Below the pieces are notes generated by a model. That model was not told the origin of the DNA. It saw nothing but the letters and a program-made list of their open reading frames with translations, and did not search any database. From Anadara kagoshimensis (lineage: Eukaryota > Mollusca > Bivalvia > Arcoida > Arcidae): a DNA stretch of 64,000 bases. Position numbers and translations under genes: made by a program. The first letter of the stretch is position 1, and every line of letters starts with the position of its first letter. The DNA lies in contig CM037874.1 in NCBI GenBank assembly GCA_021292105.1, positions 56,770,539-56,834,538 on the forward strand. The letters run 5' to 3'. This document shows, in pieces, positions 12,001 to 24,900 of the stretch.

Positions 12001-15000
12001 TAATTAATATCATTGATGTTTGTGTTTAGTTTCATTACAGGTAAGCATTATTATAAGTTAAAGAAAATCATTTACAAATTTATTATCTAATTTAAATGAT
12101 ACATTCTCATTGTTTATTTGACAAAATAAGATTTAAAAAGAACTAAAAAATATTAAAAAATCCCAGACATTTTGAATGATTTGACTCATATTTGACTATT
12201 TCATGCATCAATCATAAAGTTCTGCTCAAAAATTGTCCAAAACTCATTGTCCTACAGCTAACAATGATGTGACTCATATTTGTCGGGGATTTTATAGTAT
12301 TTTTCAGTACTTTTTATAATTTAAAAGATATAGAATATTATAATAAAGAAAATTGGTCTTCCACAAACAACATGGCGAAGAATAACAGAGACTGTAAAAG
12401 AATAAATAGCAAGTTGATTTTCTATTTGGATATTATGTATGGTGACTATTGGTCACAGTCAAACCTGTCTATAAAGGCCACCAAAGGAAACCAGTAACAA
12501 TAGCTTTTATGGACAGGTATCACTTTTATAAAGGTTCAAATTGCATGAAGAAAGAGCAGTTAAGATAAAATTTTACTGGCCTTTAAAAGCACATAGACTT
12601 TTATATAAAGAGGTGACCTTTTGGACAGATTTGACTGTGTCAAAATTTTTTCACTTCAACCCATTTTGAGTAACCTTAATATTGTGATCTGACTACAATT
12701 TCTATTTGTTTAAAATACAACATTGTTGATAAAAGGTAGACAACTCTTACCATTGCTATCAGCATCATTATAAGAGACTCTGCTTGGTTCAACGTCCATG
12801 GTAGTATCCGTGGAGATGGCCATTTCATCATCTTCTGTTGATGACTAATAAGATAAATCAAAATAATTTATAAAATTATATTTACTGTACTGAAATACAA
12901 CATAATTTATACTCTGAGCAAGTCTGGGGGATGCCATTTCTGTTATGAAATTGAAAATGCTGCTAGATAAAACCAGAAAAACTAAAAGCTGCATATAGGG
13001 CAAACAATGGAAAATGTGGAACAGTGAAAATGGCCGACCTCATTTTGGGAATTTCTACACAAACATTAAGAGGTACTGATCATGTGGTACAGCGGTGAAC
13101 TCCATTTAAATATGTTTTTAGATATATTTGGTATTACAGACACAATTTTATCCATTTATTAACAAAATGTAACGTCAGATCATACCTCAGCTTTGGCATC
13201 GATAGATGAGGATTTGTTTCTTTTCACCGGGGTTTCATTATCAGAGTCTAACGACGAGGCTCTTCGTTTTGTTGTTGTAGTTTCTGTTTTCTGATTCACT
13301 TCAGTTTTGTCTTCATCTGTGGACTGAAAAGATAACTCAACTATGTTAAACAATTCTGTTCTATAAAGGGTCTGCTGAGGTGGTAAAGTGGTTAAAATGT
13401 TGGGCCTGGAAAAACAAGGTGCATCACTGCTGTGAGTTTGACCCTGGGCAGACTGCAAGTGAAAAATGGGTTTTTCTTAGGCCTCTACTGGTTAGTTTGG
13501 AACCAGTGTAATTGACGGATAGCCGGCCATGCCCATGACATCACAGACACTAGTACGTTATTAGTTGCCATGACGCTGCTTTGGTGCCGTGATGGCGGCC
13601 AGTGTCAGAACATAAAAGGTATGACCGGTGATACGTCAATTGACTGAGTTGTCTACCATGTTTATCCAAGTCAATACGGCAAGTTTACTTGCACGCTAAA
13701 GATCACATTAGTACAAAGCTGAGCAAATCGACACACGAACTTGTGTTAAGATCGATCCTTGAGATTAATGAAGGAACATTCATTCTTCAGAAACTAGCTG
13801 AAAAGACTTGTTCTTTAAGAAGTGCTACTTTTGTTTAGCATATATGGTTGAAGATGATATAAATAGGGAAATTATTTATTTTTCTTTATGACTGAAAAAT
13901 CTAACATTTTTGCCATGTAATACTAAAATGAATTTTACACCAGCAACAGTGTTCTGGACATTGATAATATTCATCGAAGTTGATAAATCTCTGTCTTACA
14001 TTCTTATTGGTGTGGGATTCTTTATCTCACACATTTGTAACATAAAAACCCGATTTGTAAACAAAAATTTCCATCAAATGTTTAGGTTTCACACCACCAT
14101 CTATGAGTTCTGACAGTTACGTCATTGAAATTTGTTGACGTTCTTGCATAAAATGATTATGACGTCATCAATTTAGCGTCCGTAAGTGATCAAGTGTGAT
14201 CTGGAATGCCCTTTATTTTTTCATAGATTCAAATTTAAAAGTCAAAGAAATCCAATTACTGCGGGAAATTGTGCATGTGATCTGTCTCAGCAAGGGCGAG
14301 ACAGGGAAATCTAGCACCGCTGAAATTCCCTGGTCACATGTGTAAGAAATGTATTTCTCAATCTTAAGTACAGGTAAAGACACACAACACATGCAAAGAT
14401 GTTAATTACAAAATATAATGTCCTAGTACAGTTTTAACAGGACCCAAGCTTTGAAGCAGTGACTTACTTACCCGTGAACTTCTACTACTTTTAACCGGGC
14501 TTGGTTTTGTTGTGCTAACTTGTGGAGATGTTGGTTTTAGTGTGGATTTGGTTTTTGTGTCGTTTCTGGGTGTGGACGTAACTGTCGGAGATCGTACTGG
14601 AGTGGGTTTTGGTTTGGGTGCTGATTTACTGCGTACTGGTGGTGGAGAGGGGGATCTTTTCTGAAAATAAAATATACATAACAATTTAATGCTATTATGC
14701 TTAGTAAAAAATTGTTTTTTCTGGATGTGGCAAATTTTTTATGATACATAAGCAGATCAATGTTGGAACCATTTCATAGCCAGTTCTGAAAAAAAAGACT
14801 TGAAAAGGGTATTGAATGCTTTTGCCAAGCAACTAGCATAAATGAAAGTTACAACTTATTCACAAGAAGAACCCCTCTGACTGGCTGTCTAATGGTAAGT
14901 GTCAGTTAAGTCAACATAAGTTAGACTTATGTCATTTGCATTCTTATACCTGAAATAAACAATAGTCACAGAGTGTCCTAGTGTCATTGAGTGTACTTGT

Positions 15001-18000
15001 GTCAACGACAGCGTCTTAGTGTTAAACAGATTGTCCAAGTGTCATTGTCAGTGCCCTAGTTCTCAGATTCCCAGCATCAACATACACAGAGATGGAAGGT
15101 AATTTTTCTTGCATTTTTCTACAGTTAACTTCTTTTTACTAGCCTGTATTGTAGCTAGTCGTAACTTTTCTGTGTTATTCTACATATATTGCCAGTTGAC
15201 ATTTACCTTCTTTTTACTAGCCTGTATTGTAGCTAGTCGTAACTTTTCTGTGTTATTCTACATATATTGCCAGTTGACATTTACCTTCTTTTTACTAGCC
15301 TGTATTGTAGCTAGTCGTAACTTTTCTGTGTTATTCTACATATATTGCCAGTTGACATTTACCTTCTTTTTACTAGCCTGTATTGTAGCTAGTCACAACT
15401 TTTCTGTGTTATTCTACATATATTGCCAGTTGACATTTACCTTCTTTTTACTAGCCTGTATTGTAGCTAGTCACAACTTTTCTGTGTTATTCTACATATA
15501 TTGCCAGTTGACATTTACCTTCTTTTTACTAGCCTGTATTGTAGCTAGTCACAACTTTTCTGTGTTATTCTACATATATTGCCAGTTGACAATTACCTTC
15601 TTTTTACTAGCCTGTATTCTAGCTAGTCACAACTTTTCTGTGTTATTCTACATATATTGCCAGTTGACATTTACCTTCTTTTTACTAGCCTGTATTGTAG
15701 CTAGTCACAACTTTTCTGTGTTATTCTACATATATTGCCAGTTGACATTTACCTTCTTTTTACTAGCCTGTATTCTAGCTAGTCACAACTTTTCTGTGTT
15801 TATTCTACATATATTGCCAGTTGACATTTACCTTCTTTTTACTAGCCTGTATTGTAGCTAGTCACAACTTTTCTGTGTTATTCTACATATATTGCCAGTT
15901 GACATTTACCTTCTTTTTACTAGCCTGTATTCTAGCTAGTCACAACTTTTCTGTGTTATTCTACATATATTGCCAGTTGACATTTACCTTCTTTTTACTA
16001 GCCTGTATTCTAGCTAGTCACAACTTTTCTGTGTTATTCTACATATATTGCCAGTTGACATTTACCTTCTTTTTACTAGCCTGTATTCTAGCTAGTCACA
16101 ACTTTTCTGTGTTATTCTACATATATTGCCAGTTGACATTTACCTTCTTTTTACTAGCCTGTATTCTAGCTAGTCACAACTTTTCTGTGTTATTCTACAT
16201 ATATTGCCAGTTGACATTTACCTTCTTTTTACTAGCCTGAATTCTTGCTAGTCGTAACTTTTCTTGTCTAGCTTTTTCTTCCCGTAATTTCCTTTCTTTC
16301 TCTTCCCGTAACCTTTTCTCTTTTTCTTTTTCTTTCCTTTCTCTTTCTAGTCTTTCCTTTTCAACCCTTTCCCTTTCTTTTCTCTGCTCCTCTTCTTTCT
16401 TCTTTTTCTCTAACTCTGCCAGATGTCGTGAGGAAGTAACTGTTTTTGTTTTCTGTAAAGCAAATTATCTTTATGAATAAATTTTCATATACACATGAAT
16501 ATAATAAATTGCTGCTAGGTGGAGAAAGATATGACTGTGTTCACTTTTGCCATTAAAGTGTTATTAAAGATCACAAAAAACATTATTAAAATTTTAAAGT
16601 GGTACTACTCTGAGCAATTTCACAGATTTACCTTGTCTTGTCTTTAATTTGCTTCTGGATTGTGATTCAGACATGGACAAGTATGTTTGTTTACAATACA
16701 ATTCATTAATGCAATGTGTATCAAGAATAATATAATGTGTCGAAGCAGATTTGGTTTGTCTTTCAGAACCTGTCTATAAAGGCCACCTGTCTATAAAGAC
16801 CATTTTTCAAACTTCCCTTGGGTGGCCTTTATAGACAGGTTCGACTGTAATATGTTGATAATCACGTACATGTATACTAAGTTTCGTAAAAATATTTTCA
16901 AGGGTGTTAGAGAAGTAGGCAAGACAAACTATTATGAATAGAAAGTGGGACAATGCCTTGACATAATACAGGGTTCGTACAGACATTCAGACTTGTTATG
17001 GTCTTTTCAGGTCTTATTTGCAAATTTAAAGGCCTCATCAGAGGGACAATTTTAGCAAAAAAAAAATATTGTTGCAAAGGCAATTAAATCAATAAAACAA
17101 TTATTTACATGTCCATAGTAACAACACTTGAAGTGGAGGTTGAAGTTGGGTGTTCGGCTGGGACAGGTACCTTTAAATTGCCTATTTCATCGTAACTTAT
17201 CAATTAGTTATTATTTATATTAGTCTATTTGTAACCACTTAATAACCAAATACAGACACCCAAATGACCCAATTCAAGGGCTTTTTAGGATCAGACTTGT
17301 TTTTAGGGTCTTTTAAGGGAAAACCTAAATATTAAGGACTTTTCCTTTCAAGGCCTGTACGAACCCTGTAATACATCCAATTTCTAAAAGAGGCATGTAA
17401 AACATTTAAAATTATGCCTCAAAACACACCATGTTTGACACCCCCACATACACATGTACACATATTATGTCCTAAACTTTGAGGGTCAGATAATGAATCA
17501 CCCATATGCATCCCCAACACTGTTAAACAACTGTTATTCAATTTTAGCTTTTAAAACATTTAAAACCAATCATTTTCACTCAGTAGACTTCTAAAATGAT
17601 AGTTTCATTTCCTTTCCACCCAATATCAACATTTTCACTTAGTTTGATGGTTCAACAAGAAATCTGTGACCTACTGCTCAATTAGTATACCCCCACTTTT
17701 AACTTAACCACTGACAGTAAATGTCCAAAACAAAACTATGTCAGTTAACAGGAAGTTGGTGTCTGACAGACTTGAAATCGATACTTGCAGAATGAGACCA
17801 CACACTGAACTCGCATACAAAATTTTAAGTGGCTGTGTATAGTAGTTTCTGAGAAAACTTTTCCTGAATTTTTTTGTTTTGGACAGTTGTGGAGGGACAG
17901 TGGTAAACCAGTATGCCGCCCTCTTCCTCGAAGCGGGGGTATATATATAAAATCATTAGAAATGGATTGTTTCAGTACCAGGTAAAGATATAAACCAAAA

Positions 18001-18913
18001 GCATACAAATATGTATAAAAATGCTTACATTCATTTTCTGCAACTGCTCTTGTTTCTTTCGAATCTCCTGAAAGGAAAATAAACATCATTTACATAAAAT
18101 CAATCAATCATGACATTTAAACCTTAAAAACTGGCGTCGATATGCAAGACAAAACTCTGAATGAATGGGTTGGTTTTTTTTTTCAATTTTGACCATTATT
18201 GAGTCATTTAGGATCAAAATACTAAAATTTAAAGTGTGTTTAAATACCAGAAATTCATCATAAAACCATCTTGCAATGAAAACAAGTCCATTCAAATTTT
18301 CTACCCATTGCTGTTAAATTCAAGAAGTAATGATATTTAACAGAAAATTTAATGGCCTAGTAATTGTAACCAGTTTTGAATTTGGAAACAACCTGAATAA
18401 AAGTCTCAAAAACACTTTGTTTCCCTGCAACATCCTTACTGTAAGTAAAATATGGTTGACTGAAGCATAAAATACAATTTCTTCACTCTCTCTATTAGGT
18501 TTCTAGTAAGACAGCTTGGATATGTATTAAAGCTGTTTAATTTAGCTCTGCTTCTGGTTCTGAGTCTTCTTTCATTCATATTCATTATCGAAATCATAAT
18601 CACAAAAATTTAAATTTTAATATTAACCTCTTCTAAATCTTTTTGTTTCTGTTCCTGATTTTTCCCTTCTTTTTTTAGCACACCTTCGGGTATATTCATT
18701 TTCTGTTCTGATGCTGTACACCTGTGAAACAAAGTCAACTAGCAATAAAACTGAGCATTGATTTTTTTACATGCATAGAGGCAAACAAAAGTAGAGAGGA
18801 TTCTATGCCTGCATAGTACATGAAATTATTAACTATCTATGGTAAGTCAACCTATTCACTATTCAACACTTATAACAGATTTCTGTTAACTGTTTAAGAG
18901 AGAGAGAGAGATA

Positions 18914-18949
<36 letters not shown>

Positions 18950-21900
18950 TTCAAACTGTTTATGAGAGTGGAGGCTATATGTTTTGTTGTACAACAGAAA
19001 TAATTAAAAATCATTGAAAACATCATACAATCACTCCATTCTTCACAAAATATGAGAGAACACGAGAAAGAATGAGAGAATTAATCATACATCAGAATTA
19101 ATTTTATAAACTATTATTCAGAAATTGGTAAAACATATGGATGAGAGAGAGAGAGAGAGAGAGAGGTGTTATCACTTACTTATTGTGCTGTACATCAGAA
19201 TTCATTGAACACATCCAGTCATCTTCAAACTGTTTACCGATATTATTTGAAGAAAATGGTAATGTTCTCCATTTTAAACACTGATCTGCAAAACAAGACA
19301 AGATTTGTTATATTAGATCAACATACTTGTTCTATATATTCTTCATTTTTGACACTAGCTAGCTACCTAAAGAGGAGGAGGTGTTTACTCTTCGAATCAC
19401 CCAGCCCCACTTTCCTGAAGGCAGTTCATGTGTTTAACTAAATTTGCCAGTTTTTTAAACTTTTAACTTTGCTTTTTGGATTGTCATTTAAACATGGACC
19501 TGTAAGTTTCGTTTTGATATATTGGCAAAATGTTCTCAATACCAAACCTTAAAGTTTATACCAGCAACTACTAGTATTCCTTAAATAATACTTATAATAC
19601 TAGAACTTTAAAATTCATTGATTTAAGCACTTTCAAAAATATTTCTCTATGCACCTAAAGAGTGCTTGCTATAAGGACTATCACATACTTTTTTGGTAAT
19701 GGGCCAAGGTCTCATTAAATTTTGAAAATGAAGTGTTATGATGCTTTTTTAGGGAAACAGTGTGATCAGACACTGGAAAATTAGGCAGACTGAAAGCCAT
19801 ACATGCCATATCTCACGCCGTGAGATAAAACCTCACGGATTTTTGCTTATTTTCGAAACTCCCGGCGTTAGATCGATTTCTCACGGAAAATTGCTATTCC
19901 TCCCTTTAATTTTTCTCCAAACAAGCTACGCCAATCAGTTGGGGTAATTACTGAATAAACATGGTTTGAAGTGTCCAAAGTCGTGTGCAATGTACCGTAG
20001 ATAATCCCTTAATCAGCAAGTGGACACGCGTTGTCACCTCCATGGTGTACTTGGTCATTTATTTTAAGATACACGTGTATGGAGTATCATCTGTGATAGA
20101 TAAACAATTACACAAACTGCCAGAAGCAGAGAGAAAGTATCTTTTCTGAACAGGGATTTTTTGGGGATGGAAAACGACGTGAATCATTAGCATAACTTGA
20201 TAAGACAGATGGAAATAATTACCTTTTTATGTATTCCTTATTTAAATGAAGGCCGTATAACGCAATTAAAACCATGATCTCTTTATTTTTCTTCTAAACA
20301 AACCCAAATTTAATGAATAAGGCTAAGCTGTACACCATGATTGTGCCATGCTGTAGCATCCATGTTTAACTCTTAACCCGATAAAATAGTCGTTAACCAA
20401 TCTGCTTTGAATAACATGTATAAATATATCAAGGGAAATAATCATGTTTCTACAGAAAGTAAACAAAGAGCACATGGCTTAGGATCTGTCAGACTACTTT
20501 TTGGTGATTGTTTGGATGAATAAACCTTTTCATTGATAAAATGAATATAGAAAGGAAACATCTGAAAGCAGGATTTGTTGTGTAACTTATTTATTTTTCC
20601 AGACAAAAAATAAACACATTCTTTCATTGAACAGTTGTTCAATATTGAATATGTACTAAACCATATAAGATCTTATTGTGTCCCATGAATTTTCTATTTA
20701 GTCTTACTTGTAGCTTAATAATCAAAATTCTTGAATATGTACTGTGGATATCTAATGAATAAATCTTTTCACTGATAAAATGAAAAAAGAAAGGAAACTA
20801 GGCTATTTGTAATAAAAATATAGTCTGGTGTTTTATCATTTAATGTTTTGACAAAATGCATATCTTTTGAATATTATATATAATGTAATGCACACTAAAT
20901 TATTTTTCATAAAAATTTAGATGAAAGATCAAAGTCTGAAAAAGACATTAAGCTGTGACAAAATACAATAGCATTTATAGTTGTCAAAAAACCCAAGAAT
21001 ACTCGAAAAATGTCGGCATTACAGGTTTACGTAAAACCGCCCTTATTTTTTTCAAAACTCCCTTAAAATTACCACCAATCTCACAGTTTGCTCCCATAAA
21101 AATATGGCATGTATGCTGAAAGCCGTAAAAATTAGATGCATAATTTTTGTATTGGTGGGGTTGGTAGTGGTGTTTATTGTTCATGTAGATGTAACTGAAA
21201 TCTCGATCTAAGTAAAATCTACTGCAAGTTCTTAAAATAATTGTTTCAAACAAAAGATGTGAAGTGCGAGTGTGTTGTATGGTCTGCCTAGTACTAGCGC
21301 GATCTCAGGGCGACTTTAACATGCTAGCTCACAGAGTCAGTATGCCGCAGACAAGTGTACCACTTCCCCAGTCACATTATACTGATACCAGGTCAACCAG
21401 TTATGGCCAACAGCAAGAAAAATTCACTTTCCCCACATGTGGTCTGAGCAGGCTCAAAGTCACAGTGGTGAAAGACCCTGTAGATAGACGTCTTATCCAT
21501 TAGGCCACCGCGGCCTCAATAGATGTGTGCATTTGTGTGAAAAGGATGTGTTTGAATGCATGTTCACATGTGCGTGTGTGTGATAATAGAGTTGTATCTT
21601 ACCACATTGTAATGTAACATTTATTTGTATTGCTCTCTTTCAAATTTATTGTCATCTGATGGTGGATCTTTCCATTTTTGTGATATATACCCAAAATTTT
21701 CCCTGAAAATCAAGAGAAGTACAGAAAATTAATAAATAATCTTTTACATGAATTTTTTTTACTTGATAGCAATGATCATAATATAACAAAATGTATGATG
21801 CTGAAATTGACGTATCGCCGGCCACGCCCCCAATGTTCCGACACTGGCCGCAATCACTGTACCAAAGCAGCACCACGACAACTGATGACATTCTAGTGCA

Positions 21901-24900
21901 CAATTCAGGCCGAGTTTTCATTCTTTTTGCATGTAATTCAAGCATGTTGACCCTTTGTCGAAACATAGTGGACGTGGCCGGCGATCCTAAACCTTAGTAT
22001 TATTGCACAATTAAAACATTGAAATTGTAGAGAATGATAAATGACGAAAACTCACCAAAATTGTGTAACCCCCTGCTGTGCTGAAAATAAAATAAAAGCA
22101 GGATTATATTCTAGATAAGGAAAATTTATAACAAACAAGTGAATCAGTAGACCAATTGTCAGCTCCGTTACATTATCCAATTTGTATTTAACAATCATGT
22201 GCATCTACTTCTAACAAAACTCTAGAACTGTCAGTGAAGCTGACTATCCCACCCCCCAATAGCTTTTGTCATTGTTATAACCCTTAACCAACACACCTAA
22301 ATTGTCTCATAATGGTTTACATTTGTGTCAAATTTGCATAATGTGAAGTGAAGAATCTGCTCCAAATGGTATTTACACTTAGGCAGAGTGGCACTATAAT
22401 CTGTATGCTGTGACTTTGGACTTATCGACCAGCAAGTCTCTTTTTTACACTTATCTTATCTATATTAGACACCTTTTAATAGGCCCTAGGCCTCTCTGGC
22501 ACATTTTAATAATTGTCAGCCAGATCACACTAGCCTACACCGATGTGACCATGACTGGCAGTGTGTATTGTGCGTATGTCTGTTTGTACTAGTGCGCACT
22601 CGGGGCGACTTTTTAGGTGCTAGCTCACTGAGACGACAACTGCAGAAGTTGCAGCCTCACCGGTCCATTATCCTGACACCGATGAGTCAGCAGCAATGTG
22701 AAATGAAGTAACTTGCTTAAGGTCACAACATGCCCCCCGACGGGATTCGAATCCACGACCCTTGGATCTGGAGTCCGACGCTCTACCAACTGAGCTACAT
22801 GCTTCCACCAAGCATTGGGAACATTTGGGAACATTTTACTATACATATATGCAGAGTTCAATCTACAAATTTTCAGAAAGGGTCATTTTCAAAAATTTTC
22901 CTCTAAAACAACATAACCTACGTGTATATTTTTGCATTCATTTAACATTAAATATGGCCACTAAGACCTTAACAATGGGGTCATTAGGCAAAATAAGGGT
23001 TCATTGTCCCAATGGTCCCTACTAAAACAAACACTGTAATACTGTAGATTACTTTTTTTGTTTTTTATCGCGAGAGATTATTAATGCGTAATTTTGCGAG
23101 GACTCTCAGTCGTGAATTCAAATATCACATGAATATTCCCAGAATCGCGAAAATTAATAAGTCAAACTTAAAACATGATGGCAAATGACTATGAAAGTAT
23201 GCCAAATAAGATGCAATAAAGTAAATTTTAAACTTCGCCGTAACTTGCAAGGATTTACTTGGAAGGTTCCATTGAAATTTTCGGTTAAACAGGCTTAATT
23301 AACATTTTCTTTCAATCGTTTACAAAAAGTCTACCGTAACTTACAAGGTTCCAATGAATTTTCCCTTTAAACACCGACTGACGAGGCTGAATTAAAATTT
23401 CTTACAACTGTTTACAATGACTATGGAACATAAGAAACGATCAACAAAACAAGAAGAAAGGTAAATAACTATATAGCCCCCACGAAGTGGACGCAAATAC
23501 ACATATTCGCAAAATGAAGCTCAGATGTAAGTGCGCGAAATTTTATACTCGCGATATTAAAGTAATCTACAATACATGTATGTTTCAAAGCTTGTTACTT
23601 ACCAATACCAATATCTTTCCAATATTGAACCATGTGTTCACCCATAGCTTTTAATAAATGTCTATATTCTTTAGCATCAGCAAAATCTTGTTTATTATGC
23701 GTAGGTTCCAACACCAAATAGGGTACATCTACAACACCCACTACACCACTACAAAATCTGTCAACAAAAATACAACTCTAGATATCAATTCTATGTCATG
23801 CTTAAAAACCAAATATGATATACCTCTACCACACTACTGACAACAAGTTTAGACCACTGTGGTAGCTCAGTTGGTAGAGTGCTCGCTCCGTAAGTGGAAG
23901 GTCGTGGGTTCGATCCCCGACCAGGTCTGACCCAAGATTTGAAAGTGGGTAGTGACTGTTCTTTCGCCAAGCACTCGGCATTACGAAATGAAAGTCACAG
24001 TTCTTTCGAATGGGAACTTAAAATAAACGAGGTCCCGTGTCACGGTGGGCTTGGCATGCTAAAGAACCCTGCTGTACAATGCCATCAGCACAAGGCACAG
24101 GCAAAGTTTCTGCACCTTCACCTGTAGCTAGCGACGTCTCGATATAAGTGAAATATTCTTGACTGGGACGTTAAACACCATTATTCAATTCACAACACGT
24201 TTAAAATTTGTCAAAATTCACGCTAGTCTGCTAGGTGGGAGACCTTTAATTTTTCAGCTTAATTTTGTAAATTCTGTTGTCATATACATACATGTAAAAC
24301 ATTAACTAATGAGGTTCATGTTAGTTATGTCAGTCTATTATTGTTAGTTATATATCAGTCTACTGTTGTTGTCTTATTTTCTTTGGACAACTTTAAATTT
24401 ATTTTGAAATTCTAAGAATGCTTTAGAGAAAGGATAAATGTCTTAAAGGAAACAATGCATTTTCTCATATAAAAATAACAGTTTTTTGAAAATATATTCC
24501 AAAGGGCATAATCTTATGTTAATAGGGGCCTCACTGGCAAAGTAATCTGAAGCCCATGCTTAAGAGTCACAGTGCCCCTAACCACATAGGTTAATATCAT
24601 ACTCTTGGAACAAATCATAGTTCAAGAATGTTTGTCAGTTGCTTGCTGTAAGTCAGTGGTTGCAGGGATTTAGCAGGGTCTTTTGGGAAAAGACCCTAAA
24701 CTAAAAATTGGGAAAAACTATCCATTTTTGCTCATTTTGGGGAAATTTTGACATCATTTTTTATGCCATTAATGATTAAATCACTGACCTCTTCATCCCT
24801 AGAACTGTAATTGTTACTTTCAGCCACTGGGAATTCATAATTCTCGTGATCACTTGTTGAATCAGAATAATCTTTTTCTGCCGCTTAGTGTTTATCAGTG

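Noticed and set aside
15109..16240. Long plus-strand frames of 250 and 139 codons rich in FFLLAC repeats
   Set aside because: They are the antisense reading of the 78-bp array, kept open because the period is a multiple of three.
19791..21127. One 1.3-kb transposon with CATACATGCCATAT ends
   Set aside because: Only 14 bp match in inverse orientation; the adjoining similarity is direct rather than inverse, so borders are not supported.
22735..22800. tRNA gene on the minus strand
   Set aside because: Head of a SINE-B-tail element; the sequence continues into the SINE body.
23857..23933. tRNA gene
   Set aside because: A and B boxes are good, but it continues into a SINE body and tail shared by other copies.
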